Positions 25,005-34,548 of a DNA stretch of 57,277 nt are shown one piece after another. The notes under the pieces were generated by a model. The model did not search any database. It had not been told where the DNA came from and saw only the letters and a list, made by a program, of their open reading frames with translations. This DNA is from Acidimicrobiales bacterium (GTDB taxonomy: Bacteria > Actinomycetota > Acidimicrobiia > Acidimicrobiales > Bog-793). Position 1 is the stretch's first letter, and each line of letters opens with the position of its first letter. The stretch spans positions 1 to 57,277 of the forward strand of contig DATLTN010000072.1 in NCBI GenBank assembly GCA_035533595.1, in the 5' to 3' direction. Position numbers and translations under genes: made by a program.

Positions 25005-26615
25005 TCAGCGGCGCGGTCGGCGGGAAGTCTGCCAGCCGGCCATCGAGGCCGCTACGCCCGCGCCGCCGAGGTAGACGAGGCCGCCGACGGTGACGCTCAC
25101 GAGGAGGCGCAGCCAGCCGAGCAGGCCGCTCCCGCTCCCGAGCACCGCCGAGGTAAAGGCGACGGCGAGCGCCATCAGCAGGCTGAGCACGACCGCACGC
25201 AGGCAGGAGAGGGCGGTCGCCCTCCCGCCGATCGTGCCGAGGCGTCGGCGCAGCACGGCGAGCGCCACCCCCGCGCCGACGGTGTAGGCGAGGGCGTAGG
25301 CGAGGGCCAGGCCCTTCACTCCGAGGGGGCGGTAGAAGGCGAAGGCGAGGGCGATGTTGGCCCCGTTCTCGAGGACGTAGCACCAAAAGGCGGTGCGGGT
25401 GTCCTGCATCGCCTGGAAGGTCCTGATCGCGAGCACCCAGATGCAGAAGGCGGGGAGGCCAAGCGCGAAAAGCGCGAGCGTCGAGGCGGTCTGCACCGCG
25501 TCGGCGGCCACGAAGCGGCCGTGGTCGAGGACGAGGGCGATGAGCGGCTTGGCGAGGACGAGGTAGCCGATCGCCGCCGGGAGGATGAGCGCGAGCACCT
25601 GGCGGCCCGCCGAGCCGAAGGTGCGGCCGAGCGCGACGCGGTCGCCCGCCGCGTGGGCGCGCGCGAGCGCGGGGGTGGCGACGTTCACGATCGAGACGGC
25701 GACCACGGCGTAGGGGAAGAGGAAGAACTGGTACGCGTAGGAGTAGTCGGCGACCTTATTGAGGTGGTACTCGAGCGCCTGCACGACGAAGACGGCGAGC
25801 TGGTTGGCCGCCACGAAGCCGAGGGTCCACCCTGAGAGGCGCCAGATCGCGCCGAGCGCCGGGTCGTGCGGCCGCCAGATGAGCCGCAGGCGGGCGCCCG
25901 AGCGCGCGAGCGACGGGAGGAGCGCGGCTGCCTGCAGGACGACGCCCGCGGTCGTGCCGATCCCGAGCATCGCGACGTGGGCACCGCTCAGCCGGCCCGA
26001 GGTCACCTCTACGGCGCTCGCCATGCGCGAGAAGAGCAGCAGGATGGCGATGCCGACGACGTTGTTCACCACGGGGACGATCCCGACGGCAACGAAGCGG
26101 TCGCGGGTCGCGAGCACCGCGCCGAGGAGGCTGATCAGCCCGTAGGCGAGGACCTGCGGCGCGAAGTAGCGGAGGAACTCGACGGCCAGCGCCCGTTGCT
26201 GGGCGTTGCCCGAGGTGGTGGGGGTGCCGAGCGAGTAGAGGTCGATGATCGCCGGCGCGAGCACGACGAGCAGCACCGTGCTCACCGCGAGCACGAGCAC
26301 CGACATGCTGAACACGGCCGAGATCGAGCGCTCCGCCTCGCGGCGGGGACGGTGGGCGAGGCGGTCGACGAAGACCGGGACGAAGCTCGCCGTGAGGATG
26401 CCGCCGAGGACGAGGTCGTGGACGATGTTCGGGGTGTTGTTCGCGAGGTTGTAGGCGTTCGCGCTGTTGCTCTTGCTCCCGCCGAGCGCGTAGACGACCG
26501 CGACCAGGCGCAGCAGCCCGGTGACGCGCGAGGCGATGGTCCCCGCGCCCGTCCGCAGCGACGCGCCCGCCCGTCGGCTCGCGGCGAGCTGCGGGCTCTC
26601 CTCCGGTGCTGTCAC
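25005..26615 (-). CDS. murJ: Lipid II flippase MurJ
   Basis: The 536-residue integral membrane protein is a MOP-superfamily exporter: SRVTGLLRLVAVVYALG at the first helix, then repeated hydrophobic segments (about 14), and the family-typical FPYAVVAVSIVNVATPALARA. It moves lipid II across the membrane for peptidoglycan synthesis. The mycobacterial homologue carries a C-terminal pseudokinase and extracellular domain; this one ends after the membrane core. The GTG at 26615 overlaps the stop of the DUF6049 gene (GTGA), so the two are coupled. Confidence 0.94.
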   Translation of the reverse strand: MTAPEESPQLAASRRAGASLRTGAGTIASRVTGLLRLVAVVYALGGSKSNSANAYNLANNTPNIVHDLVLGGILTASFVPVFVDRLAHRPRREAERSISAVFSMSVLVLAVSTVLLVVLAPAIIDLYSLGTPTTSGNAQQRALAVEFLRYFAPQVLAYGLISLLGAVLATRDRFVAVGIVPVVNNVVGIAILLLFSRMASAVEVTSGRLSGAHVAMLGIGTTAGVVLQAAALLPSLARSGARLRLIWRPHDPALGAIWRLSGWTLGFVAANQLAVFVVQALEYHLNKVADYSYAYQFFLFPYAVVAVSIVNVATPALARAHAAGDRVALGRTFGSAGRQVLALILPAAIGYLVLAKPLIALVLDHGRFVAADAVQTASTLALFALGLPAFCIWVLAIRTFQAMQDTRTAFWCYVLENGANIALAFAFYRPLGVKGLALAYALAYTVGAGVALAVLRRRLGTIGGRATALSCLRAVVLSLLMALAVAFTSAVLGSGSGLLGWLRLLVSVTVGGLVYLGGAGVAASMAGWQTSRRPRR

Positions 26616-28741
26616 TCCGGCGCGAGCACGCCCGCCGGCAAGGCCCGGCGCCGCCGGCTCCGCAGGATCGAGCGGATCCACCACGCGAGGAGCACGGCGA
26701 GCGCCGCCACCGAGAGGGCGATGGCCTCGCCGGAGATCGCCGTCGAGCGCACCGAGAAGTCGCTCGAGCGGAAGAGCACCACCGAGCCGCGGGGCGAGAC
26801 GAGCTCGAGCGCGAGGTCGAAGGCGCCGGAGGTGCGCGCCGTCACGGTGATGTTCTCGCTGTTGTCGCCGGCCTGCAGAGAGAGCGGCTCGGAACGGTTG
26901 GCGGTCCCGGGAAAGGAGAGCGCGTCCTCGGCCGAGGAGAGGCGGAGCACCACGCGCAGGGGCCCGGGCGCGGGCCATGCCACCTTGATCGTCACGGGGA
27001 TCTTGCCGCGCAGCGAGGTGAGGGCGACCCGGCGGCTGCTCGAGATGCTGAGGGAGCGGCGGAACTCGGGGAGGATCCCGTTCACGGCTGCGGTGAAGCG
27101 CAGCCGTGCCCGCTCGGAGAGGTCTGCTCCCTCGGAGACGAGGATGTCGTCCTCGAGGACGTTCTCGCGCGTCGTGTCCAGTCGGGCGATGGAGTGGTAC
27201 ACGGCTAGCGCACTGTGGGCGCTGTCGATCGCCCTCGCCGGGAGCGCGTCGAGGGTGCCGGACGGTTGCAGGGGGGCGCTGCTCGCGTTCCATGTCGCGC
27301 CATTCGAGCCGGTAGGGACCTCGTCGAAGAGCGAGGTCAGCGTCGAGGTGGAGAGGATCGGGTTGGCGCTGAGACCACCGAGCACCGTGTCGAGCAGCGA
27401 CTTCACCGTCGACGCACCGCTCGGAAGGGAGCCCGGGGCGACGACGACGGCGCGGGGCTGAGTGAGGGCGGGGTCGTCGAAGTAGATCTGGGCGAGCTCG
27501 GCGAGCAACTCGTGGCCGGCGAGCACCGGGTCGTCACCTGGTGCGGAGAGCTCGTCATCGAGCGCGGGGTAGCTCGGAAGCGCCAGCGGTGCCGAGCCGG
27601 CGGGGTTCTTCCGCTCCGAAAACAACGAGAAGGGCGCGGTCTGCAAGTGCGGGAGGGAGAAATCGATGTCAGCTGCGGGTACGACGAGCGTCCCGACTCC
27701 CGCGGCCGCGAGCAGACCTAGACCCGCATCGCTGAGCCGACCGGTAGTGACATAGGGGGCGGTGGGGTCGATGGCGATGCCCGGGAAGGCGACTCCGGCG
27801 GCGCCCGCGGCACGCGAGAGCTGCGCGGCGAGGTCGCCGCCGAGACCGGCCGCGGCGAGCGCCGAGACGTTCGTGGGCGTGAAGGTCGTCCGTAGAAGCT
27901 CGACGTTGCCGTTGTTGCTCCCGCGGGTGAGCACGCCGCGCAGCATCGTGAGGCGACCGCGCGCCGCGCGCCGGGTGGCGGCCGCCTCTTCGAGGGCGAC
28001 GAGGAGCTGCGGGTAGAGCGCGACCGAGACGGTGGTACGCGTGTGGCTGTTGAGCGCCGAGATCTCCGCGCCGAGCGTAGCGAGGGAGCCGCCCGAGAGC
28101 GCCGCCGCGTGCGCGGGGTTGAGCGCGGGGCTGGTGCCGATCGGCAGGGCGAGGCCGACGCGGAGCGGGACCGTCGCGGCCCCCGAGATGTAGATCACGT
28201 GGGTGGTGAGTCGGGTGAGCACCGTGCCCTCGGCGCGGGTGACGAGGGCGACGGTGAGGGGGTAGACGCCGGCCCCCCCATTGAGGACAAGCGTTGGGAG
28301 CACACCCGGGGCGGCGGGCGCGCTCGTGGCGATGTTGAGGGCGAGCGAGGCCGCGACCTCAGTCGGTGCCGTGTCATTCTTCGCGAGCGGGAGCGATCCG
28401 CCCACGACCCCAGGCGACGCGGGGAGCGTGGGGAGCGTGCCAAAGGAGTTGACAGTCTTGATGCTCGGATAGAGGAAGAGCTCAAAGCCGAGGTCGGTCG
28501 CGGGGAGTGGTGACTGCACCGAGAGGTCGACGGTGAGGGTGCCGCCCGCTTGCACCACGGTCGGGCTCTGGGAGGTGAGGCGGAGCGTGCTCGTGGTGAT
28601 CGCGGCGCTCAGGTGGCCGCGCCGTGCCGCCGTAGCCGGCACGGCGGCGGTGACGAGGGCGACGAGGGCCGCGACGGTGAGGAGGGCGCCACGGCGTGCT
28701 CTACGCGACGCGCTCGGCGCGGCTGACCCCGTTCCGTCCAC
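26612..28741 (-). CDS. DUF6049 family secreted/anchored envelope protein
   Basis: The 709-residue protein has an N-terminal signal (hydrophobic core LLTVAALVALVTAAVPATA), a large extracellular part with Ig-like beta stretches and a deacetylase-like middle, and a C-terminal membrane anchor (AIALSVAALAVLLAWWI) followed by a basic tail. This architecture and its position immediately upstream of murJ match the actinobacterial DUF6049 protein Rv3909. No enzymatic role is known. It starts with GTG at 28741, divergent from the deacetylase gene. Confidence 0.85.
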   Translation of the reverse strand: MDGTGSAAPSASRRARRGALLTVAALVALVTAAVPATAARRGHLSAAITTSTLRLTSQSPTVVQAGGTLTVDLSVQSPLPATDLGFELFLYPSIKTVNSFGTLPTLPASPGVVGGSLPLAKNDTAPTEVAASLALNIATSAPAAPGVLPTLVLNGGAGVYPLTVALVTRAEGTVLTRLTTHVIYISGAATVPLRVGLALPIGTSPALNPAHAAALSGGSLATLGAEISALNSHTRTTVSVALYPQLLVALEEAAATRRAARGRLTMLRGVLTRGSNNGNVELLRTTFTPTNVSALAAAGLGGDLAAQLSRAAGAAGVAFPGIAIDPTAPYVTTGRLSDAGLGLLAAAGVGTLVVPAADIDFSLPHLQTAPFSLFSERKNPAGSAPLALPSYPALDDELSAPGDDPVLAGHELLAELAQIYFDDPALTQPRAVVVAPGSLPSGASTVKSLLDTVLGGLSANPILSTSTLTSLFDEVPTGSNGATWNASSAPLQPSGTLDALPARAIDSAHSALAVYHSIARLDTTRENVLEDDILVSEGADLSERARLRFTAAVNGILPEFRRSLSISSSRRVALTSLRGKIPVTIKVAWPAPGPLRVVLRLSSAEDALSFPGTANRSEPLSLQAGDNSENITVTARTSGAFDLALELVSPRGSVVLFRSSDFSVRSTAISGEAIALSVAALAVLLAWWIRSILRSRRRRALPAGVLAPE

Positions 28742-28800
28742 CTCGGGGCGAGAGCCTATCGACGGGCAGGCCGTTGATCAGGGCGAGTACGTTGCGGGCG

Positions 28801-29841
28801 ATGGGCGTCCTGTTCGGCGCGCACGACGCCTACCTCCTGCACGACCCCGGGGCGGGTCATCCGGAGTCCCCCCGCCGGTTGCGGGCGGTCGCCGAGGGGA
28901 TCGCCGCCGCCGGCTTCGCCGAGGGGGTGGTGCCCTTCGAGCCGCGGCGGGCGACCGACGTCGAGCTCGACCGCGTCCATCACCCGCGCTACGTCGCCGC
29001 GCTGGCACGCCTCTGCTCGGCCGGCGGTGGGAGGCTCGACCCGGACACCGCTGTGGTCGCTGCCTCCGAGGAGGCGGCGCGCCGCGCCGCGGGGGCGGGG
29101 CCGGACGCCATCGCCCGGCTCCGCGCCGGAGAGGCCGACGCTGCGTTCCTCGCGCTGCGCCCCCCCGGTCACCACGCCCGGCCTTCCGGGGCGATGGGCT
29201 TCTGCCTCTTCAACAACGTCGCCGTCGCCGCCGCGGCACTCGTCGCGGAGGGCGAGCGGGTGCTGATCCTCGACTGGGACGCGCACCACGGGAACGGCAC
29301 CCAGGAGGCCTTCTACGAGGAGCCGGAGGTGCTCTTCTTCTCCCTCCACCAGTACCCCTACTACCCGGGGACGGGGGCTCTCGACGAGGTGGGCGCCGGA
29401 GCCGGCGAGGGGCGGACGATCAACCTCCCCTTCCCCGCCGGGACGTCTGGGGACGCCTACCGGGCCGCCTTCGACGAGGTGCTGGCGCCGGCGGCGGAGC
29501 AGTTCGCGCCCACCTGGCTGCTCGTGTCGGCGGGTTTCGACGCGCACCGGGCTGACCCGCTGACCGACCTCGGCCTCACCTCGGGGGACTTCGCCGACCT
29601 CGCGGCGCGCGCCGCGCGCCTCGTCCCGCCGGGGCGACGGCTGTTCTTCCTCGAGGGCGGGTACGACCTCGAGGCCCTCGGCCGTTCGGCGGCGGCGACC
29701 CTCGGCGCCCTCCTCGGGGTCGACTACCGCCCCGAGCCCCCTACCGCGGGCGGCCCCGAGGGGGGTCCGACCCTCGCCGCGCAGGCGGTGGCGCGCGCCG
29801 CCGGTCAGCTGCACGAACGCTCCGAGCGCCGCCGGTCTTGA
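28801..29841 (+). CDS. Histone deacetylase family amidohydrolase (AcuC/HDAC-like)
   Basis: The 346-residue protein is an arginase-fold deacetylase: PPGHHARPSGAMGFCLFNN (tandem His 124-125), DWDAHHGNGT (zinc ligands Asp160 and His162), and VSAGFDAHRADPL (third zinc ligand Asp). In bacteria such proteins deacetylate lysines, acetoin-utilisation targets or polyamines. I start at ATG 28801 because the upstream open frame is shadow sequence overlapping the divergent DUF6049 promoter. Its product sits between envelope genes and pcnA, so the substrate cannot be told from context. Confidence 0.93.
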   Translation: MGVLFGAHDAYLLHDPGAGHPESPRRLRAVAEGIAAAGFAEGVVPFEPRRATDVELDRVHHPRYVAALARLCSAGGGRLDPDTAVVAASEEAARRAAGAGPDAIARLRAGEADAAFLALRPPGHHARPSGAMGFCLFNNVAVAAAALVAEGERVLILDWDAHHGNGTQEAFYEEPEVLFFSLHQYPYYPGTGALDEVGAGAGEGRTINLPFPAGTSGDAYRAAFDEVLAPAAEQFAPTWLLVSAGFDAHRADPLTDLGLTSGDFADLAARAARLVPPGRRLFFLEGGYDLEALGRSAAATLGALLGVDYRPEPPTAGGPEGGPTLAAQAVARAAGQLHERSERRRS

Positions 29842-29858
29842 GCGTCGCGCGGGGCGGG

Positions 29859-29864
29859 TAGCTT
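29859..29864 (+). promoter_or_regulatory. Candidate -10 box of pcnA (leaderless)
   Basis: TAGCTT is followed by eight bases and the GTG start at 29873, with no ribosome binding site in between. Confidence 0.35.
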
Positions 29865-29872
29865 CGCGGCCC

Positions 29873-31285
29873 GTGGTTCCCGAGCGCCTCCGGCTGGTCA
29901 TCGAGGAGTGCGCGCCGCTCGCCGAGCGCTTCTCATCGGCGGGTCACCGTCTCTACCTGGTCGGCGGCACGGTGCGCGACGCGATCGCCGGACGCCCCGG
30001 GGAGATCGACGAGAGCCTCGACGAGGTCGACTTCGACCTCACCACCGAGGCGCTCCCCGACGAGATCGAGCGCCTCCTCTCGGGGTGGGCGGACGCGCTG
30101 TGGACCCAGGGCAAGCGCTTCGGCACGATCGGCGGGGCGAAGGGCGCGCGTCGCTACGAGGTCACGACGCACCGCGCCGAGGCCTATTCCCCCGACTCGC
30201 GCAAGCCCGAGGTGCGCTTCGGGAGCGACATCCGCACCGACCTCTCCCGCCGGGACTTCACGGTGAACGCGATGGCGCTGCGCGTCGACGGCGGCGTCCC
30301 CGAGCTCATCGACCCCTTCGACGGCCTCGGCGACCTGATGAGCGCCCACCGCCTGCGGACCCCGCTCGATCCCGCGGTCTCCTTCTCCGACGACCCGCTG
30401 CGGATGCTGCGCGCCGCCCGCTTCCTCGCCGGCTACGGCCTCGCCCCCGAGACCGAGCTCCGCGAGGCCGTCGTCGCGATGCACGATCGCCTGTCGATCG
30501 TCTCCGCGGAGCGCGTCCGCGACGAGCTGAACAAGCTCGTCGAGCTGCCCGACCCCGAGGCGGGGCTGTGGTTCGTCGTCGAGACGGGACTCGCCGACGA
30601 GTTCCTCCCCGAGCTCCCGGGCCTCGCCCTTGAGCAGGACCCGATCCACCGCCACAAGGACGTGCTCGCGCACACGATCGCGGTCGTGGGGAAGACCGCC
30701 CCCGACCGCATCCTCCGCCTCGCCGCCCTGCTGCACGACATCGGCAAGCCGCGCACCCGCGCCTACGGCCCCGGCGGGGTCTCGTTCCACCACCACGACG
30801 TCGTCGGGGCGCGCATGGCGCAGCGGCGCCTCGTGGCCCTCAAGTACTCGGGCGCCGAGGTCGAGGAGATCACCCGCCTCGTCGAGCTCCACCTCCGCTT
30901 CCACACCTACAAGATGGGCTGGACCGACGCCGCGGTCCGGCGTTACGCGAACGACGCCGGCCCGCTGCTCGACCGGCTGAACGCGCTCACCCGCGCCGAC
31001 TGCACGACGCGCGACGCGCGCCGTGTCCGGGAGCTCGAGCAGCGGATGGACGAGCTCGAAGAGCGCCTCGCGGAGCTGCGCGAGCGGGAGGCGCTGGAGG
31101 CGATTCGCCCCGAGCTCGACGGCGCGCAGGTAATGGCGCACCTCGGCGTCGCCCCCGGCCCCGTCGTCGGCCGCGCCCTCGCCGCCCTGCTGGAGGTGCG
31201 GCTGAACGACGGCCTGCTCGGCGAGGAGGAGGCCTACCGGCGCCTCGAGGAGTGGTGGCGGGAGCAGCCCGAGTCGACGGGCTGA
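29873..31285 (+). CDS. pcnA: CCA tRNA nucleotidyltransferase
   Basis: The 470-residue enzyme adds or repairs the CCA end of tRNAs. The polymerase head domain shows LYLVGGTVRDAIAG, the DFDLTTEA metal-binding pair, RRDFTVNAMALRVDGG and the PLRMLRAARFLAGYG neck. A C-terminal HD domain is indicated by LLHDIGKPRTR, HHHDVVGARMAQRRL. The only tRNA in the window does not encode CCA, consistent with need for this activity. The locus order matches Rv3907c. It starts with GTG. Confidence 0.95.
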   Translation: MVPERLRLVIEECAPLAERFSSAGHRLYLVGGTVRDAIAGRPGEIDESLDEVDFDLTTEALPDEIERLLSGWADALWTQGKRFGTIGGAKGARRYEVTTHRAEAYSPDSRKPEVRFGSDIRTDLSRRDFTVNAMALRVDGGVPELIDPFDGLGDLMSAHRLRTPLDPAVSFSDDPLRMLRAARFLAGYGLAPETELREAVVAMHDRLSIVSAERVRDELNKLVELPDPEAGLWFVVETGLADEFLPELPGLALEQDPIHRHKDVLAHTIAVVGKTAPDRILRLAALLHDIGKPRTRAYGPGGVSFHHHDVVGARMAQRRLVALKYSGAEVEEITRLVELHLRFHTYKMGWTDAAVRRYANDAGPLLDRLNALTRADCTTRDARRVRELEQRMDELEERLAELREREALEAIRPELDGAQVMAHLGVAPGPVVGRALAALLEVRLNDGLLGEEEAYRRLEEWWREQPESTG

Positions 31286-31292
31286 GCGGGGA

Positions 31293-32369
31293 TCAGCGCC
31301 CGGCGGCGAAGTCCTCGACCATCTGGTGCGCCTGCTCGTCGCGGTACTGCACCGGCGGCGACTTCATGAAGTACGCGGCGGGGCCAAGCAGCGGGCCGCC
31401 GAGGCCGCGGTCAAGGGCGATGCGCGCGCAGCGCAGCGCGTCGATGATCACGCCCGCCGAGTTCGGAGAGTCCCAGACCTCGAGCTTCAGCTCGATGCTG
31501 AGCGGCACGTCGCCGAAGTTGCGACCCTCGAGGCGGATGTAGGCCCACTTGCGGTCGTCGAGCCATGCGACATGGTCAGAGGGGCCGATGTGCACCGCGT
31601 CCGCGGCGATGCCGTTGTCGATCTGGCTCGTCACCGACTGGGTCTTGGAGATCTTCTTCGACTCGAGGCGCTCGCGCTCGAGCATGTTCTTGAAGTCCAT
31701 GTTGCCGCCGACGTTCAGCTGGTAGGTGCGGTCGAGGACGGTGCCGCGGTCCTCGAAGAGGCGGGCGAGCAGGCGGTGCAGGATCGTCGCCCCGACCTGG
31801 CTCTTGATGTCGTCGCCGATGATCGGCACGCCGGCGTCGGTGAAGCGTTTGGCCCAGACCGGGTCGCTCGCGATGAAGACCGGGATCGCGTTGACGAAGG
31901 CCACGCCGGCCTCGAGTGCGGCGCTCGCGTAGAACTTCTGCGCCTCCTCCGAACCGACGGGGAGGTAGGAGACGAGGACGTCGACGGCGCGCTCGGTGAG
32001 GATGCGGGCGACGTCGACCGGCGCCGCGGGGGACTCCTCGATCGCCTCCCGGTAGTACTTGCCGAGACCGTCGAGGGTCGGGCCGCGGTCGACGTTCACG
32101 CCGAGGGCGGGGACGTCGGAGAAGCGGATCGTGTTGTTGTGGCCGGCGAAGATCGCCTTGCCGAGGTCGAGGCCGACCTTCTCGGAATCGACGTCGAAGG
32201 CGGCCACGAACTCGATGTCGCGGACGTGGTAGCCGCCGAGCTCGACGTGCATCAGCCCCGGCACCATCTCGGTCGGGTCGGCGGCGCGGTAGTACTCGAC
32301 TCCCTGCAGCAACGAGCAGGCGCAGTTGCCCACGCCCGCGATCGCCACCCGGATCTTCTCGCTCCTCAT
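31293..32369 (-). CDS. ino1: Inositol-3-phosphate synthase
   Basis: The 358-residue enzyme converts glucose 6-phosphate to myo-inositol 3-phosphate (for mycothiol or phosphatidylinositol). The NAD-binding start [16 protein letters not shown], the [18 protein letters not shown] block, [20 protein letters not shown] and [25 protein letters not shown] are typical of the short actinobacterial/archaeal form. The last residues are [17 protein letters not shown]. It lies 22 bp after padR on the same strand, as ino1-Rv0047c in mycobacteria, so PadR likely controls it. Confidence 0.97.
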   Translation of the reverse strand: MRSEKIRVAIAGVGNCACSLLQGVEYYRAADPTEMVPGLMHVELGGYHVRDIEFVAAFDVDSEKVGLDLGKAIFAGHNNTIRFSDVPALGVNVDRGPTLDGLGKYYREAIEESPAAPVDVARILTERAVDVLVSYLPVGSEEAQKFYASAALEAGVAFVNAIPVFIASDPVWAKRFTDAGVPIIGDDIKSQVGATILHRLLARLFEDRGTVLDRTYQLNVGGNMDFKNMLERERLESKKISKTQSVTSQIDNGIAADAVHIGPSDHVAWLDDRKWAYIRLEGRNFGDVPLSIELKLEVWDSPNSAGVIIDALRCARIALDRGLGGPLLGPAAYFMKSPPVQYRDEQAHQMVEDFAAGR

Positions 32370-32391
32370 CAGTGCATCCTCCTGTTGGTGT

Positions 32392-33099
32392 TCATCGTTC
32401 CTGTGCGGCAGCCGACGGCTGCGCGCCTCGGGTCGGGGCGCCGCTGAGGGCGCCGTCTAACGGGGTGCTCGGTTCGGGATCGGTGAGCCGCTCGGCTTCG
32501 AGGAGACGCTCGATCCAGGAGAGGTCGCTCGCCGTGGCGTCGCGGGCGTGCTCCGCGATCGCCTGCTCGTAGCGGTCGAGGGGGCGGAGGGGGTGGGCGA
32601 GGGAGCGCTCGGCGCGCGTCAGGCGGTCGTTCAGCTCCACCCGCCGGCGCTCGAGGAGGCGCACCCTGCTCGCCGGGGGGAGATGGCGCGCGAAGGCGAG
32701 GCGTACCGAGAAGCCCCGCGCGTCACCGTCGTTGGAGGGCGGGGATTCGAGGAGCTGCGCGAAGAGCTCCTCGCCGCGCTCGGTGATCTCGTAGACCTTG
32801 CGGGCGCGCGTCCCCCGGCCACCGAGGGCCGCCGCGGCCTTGGCGGTCGCCCGACGCGCCACCGTCGCGGCGCGCTCCCCACCGAGCGAGCCGGTGAGGG
32901 GGAGTTCCACGACCGCGCCAGTGTCGGGGGCGAGGGTGCGGATCGCGCCGGAGCGCTCGAGGCGGGCGAGCGCCGGGTAGAGCGAGCCGAACGAGAGATT
33001 GGCGAGCGCGCCGAAGTCGTCGCGGAGGCGCTTGCGGAGGTCGTAGCCGTGCATCGGGCGCTCCTTGAGCAGTCCCAGCAGGGCGAACTCGATCACCAA
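32392..33099 (-). CDS. PadR-family transcriptional regulator
   Basis: The 235-residue regulator has the PadR winged helix at the N-terminus ([50 protein letters not shown]), a second wing region around [18 protein letters not shown], and a C-terminal helical dimerisation domain ([20 protein letters not shown]). It precedes ino1 in a likely two-gene operon and is likely autoregulatory because a palindrome lies in its promoter. A TTG at 33099 or GTG at 33096 is the start; the latter is 6 nt after the -10 box, suggesting leaderless mRNA. Confidence 0.92.
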   Translation of the reverse strand: MVIEFALLGLLKERPMHGYDLRKRLRDDFGALANLSFGSLYPALARLERSGAIRTLAPDTGAVVELPLTGSLGGERAATVARRATAKAAAALGGRGTRARKVYEITERGEELFAQLLESPPSNDGDARGFSVRLAFARHLPPASRVRLLERRRVELNDRLTRAERSLAHPLRPLDRYEQAIAEHARDATASDLSWIERLLEAERLTDPEPSTPLDGALSGAPTRGAQPSAAAQER

Positions 33100-33102
33100 A
33101 AC

Positions 33103-33128
33103 AGGATAACAGATGTATCGATTCGATA
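33103..33128 (-). promoter_or_regulatory. padR-ino1 promoter with palindromic operator candidate
   Basis: On the minus strand TATCCT (33108-33103) is six bases before the GTG start of padR and fits a leaderless -10 box. The 13-bp palindrome TATCGATTCGATA (33116-33128) lies between the -10 and expected -35. This position would let a bound dimer block transcription, so it is a candidate PadR operator. Confidence 0.55.
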
Positions 33129-33216
33129 TAAGGATCCGCGACGGCAGGAGTCTCGCGCCGGCGGTCGCCGTCTGTTGGGTCAGCGGGGGAGTACCGGTCG
33201 AGGAGGGCCCACCGGC

Positions 33217-33222
33217 TACCCT
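33217..33222 (+). promoter_or_regulatory. Candidate -10 box of the DUF5318 gene (leaderless)
   Basis: TACCCT is followed by eight bases (TCGCTCCA) and the GTG start at 33231. No ribosome binding site is present. Confidence 0.4.
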
Positions 33223-33230
33223 TCGCTCCA

Positions 33231-33644
33231 GTGCGCAGCCGAGGAGAGCTCACCGCGGAACGGCCGGTCACCGGCCTCGGGCAGATCGAGTATCGCCTTG
33301 CCCGCGACTCCCTCATCCGCGAGTACCGGCGAGGGCGCCTCTCGCGGGTCGACGTCTGCGACGCGCAGCCCGAGCTGCTGCGGGTTGCGACGAACCTCGG
33401 CAAGCCGACGGAGATCCCCTGCCCGATCTGCGAGGACCACGAGCTCGTTCAGGTCCTCTTCGCCTTCGGTCCCCGCCTCCCCGCGGCGGGGCGGGCGCTC
33501 GCCAGCCCGACGGAGATGCGCGGCCTCGCGCGGCGCGGCTCGGATGTCGCCTTCTACCTCGTCGAGGTGTGCACCGAGTGCCGGTGGAACCATCTGCTGC
33601 GGATGTTCAACGCCTCCGCGGCACGCCAGCGCGTCGCACGCTGA
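33231..33644 (+). CDS. DUF5318 family zinc-ribbon-like protein
   Basis: The 137-residue protein resembles actinobacterial DUF5318 (Rv0049), which also sits close to ino1-padR. Two cysteine pairs, CPICE at about residues 64-68 and CTECR about residues 112-116, suggest a bound zinc. The rest is soluble and alpha/beta without membrane segments. The function of the family is unknown to me. It is divergent from padR and runs toward panB. Confidence 0.85.
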   Translation: MRSRGELTAERPVTGLGQIEYRLARDSLIREYRRGRLSRVDVCDAQPELLRVATNLGKPTEIPCPICEDHELVQVLFAFGPRLPAAGRALASPTEMRGLARRGSDVAFYLVEVCTECRWNHLLRMFNASAARQRVAR

Positions 33645-33705
33645 TCCCGTTACGCTCGCGGGTGCCGCCGGCAGCTACCGGGCACCGGACGGCGAGGAGG
33701 CGGAG

Positions 33706-34527
33706 ATGAGCGAGAAGGTCACCGCGCCGGCGATCGCTGCCAGGAAGCGCCGGGACGGCGCCCGGCCGATCGTCATGGTCACCGCCTACGACACACCCTT
33801 CGCCGGCATCGTCGACCGCGCCGGAGTGGACGCGATCCTCGTCGGGGACTCGGTCGCGAACAACGTCCTCGGCCTCGAGACGACCCTCCAGGTCGGCGTC
33901 CCCGAGATCCGCCACCACGTCGGGGCGGTGGCGCGAGCCAAGCCCAACGCCCTCGTCGTCGCCGACCTCCCGTGGATGAGCTACCACGTCGACATCGCGG
34001 ACAGCCTCCGCAACGCCGCCGAGCTCGTGCACGCGGGCGCGGAGGCCGTGAAGCTCGAAGGCGGTCGCCGCCGGCTGCCCGTGATCCGCGCCCTCCTCGA
34101 CGCGGAGATCCCGGTGATGGGCCACCTCGGTCTCACGCCGCAGTCGGTGCACTCCCTCGGGGGGATGCGCGTGCAGGCCCGCGACGCCGAGGCCGCCGAG
34201 GCCCTCGAGCTCGACGCCAAGGCGCTCGCCGACGCGGGGTGCTTCGCGATCGTCCTCGAGGGCGTTCCCGACGTCGTCGGCGCGCGGGTCACCGAGGCGA
34301 TCGAGGTCCCGACGATCGGGATCGGCGCCGGCCCGGGCTGCGACGGGCAGGTGCTCGTCCTTCACGACCTCGTCGGCCTCAACCGTGGCCCCGTCCCGAA
34401 GTTCGTCCGTCGCTACGCCGACCTCGCGACCCTCGCCGAGGAAGCGGTAGCGGCCTTCGCCCGCGACGTGGCCTCCGGCGCCTATCCCGACGACAGCGAG
34501 AGCTACCACTCCTCGCGCCTCGACTGA
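33706..34527 (+). CDS. panB: 3-methyl-2-oxobutanoate hydroxymethyltransferase
   Basis: The 273-residue enzyme makes ketopantoate from alpha-ketoisovalerate and 5,10-methylene-THF, the first committed step of pantothenate/CoA synthesis. The family blocks are all visible: IVMVTAYDTPFAGIVDRAGVDAILVGDSVAN, VVADLPWMSYH, EAVKLEGG, GHLGLTPQSVHSLGGMRVQAR, ALADAGCFAIVLEGVP and TIGIGAGPGCDGQVLVLHDL. GAGGAGG is about 8 nt before the ATG. I start here because the longer upstream open frame covers other genes and is not homologous. Confidence 0.97.
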   Translation: MSEKVTAPAIAARKRRDGARPIVMVTAYDTPFAGIVDRAGVDAILVGDSVANNVLGLETTLQVGVPEIRHHVGAVARAKPNALVVADLPWMSYHVDIADSLRNAAELVHAGAEAVKLEGGRRRLPVIRALLDAEIPVMGHLGLTPQSVHSLGGMRVQARDAEAAEALELDAKALADAGCFAIVLEGVPDVVGARVTEAIEVPTIGIGAGPGCDGQVLVLHDLVGLNRGPVPKFVRRYADLATLAEEAVAAFARDVASGAYPDDSESYHSSRLD

Positions 34528-34548
34528 CTGCGCCGCGCCGGCGCCGGC

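Noticed and set aside
25866-27461. A 531-codon plus-strand frame across murJ and DUF6049
   Set aside because: It is Arg/Glu-rich shadow sequence of two well-supported minus-strand genes.
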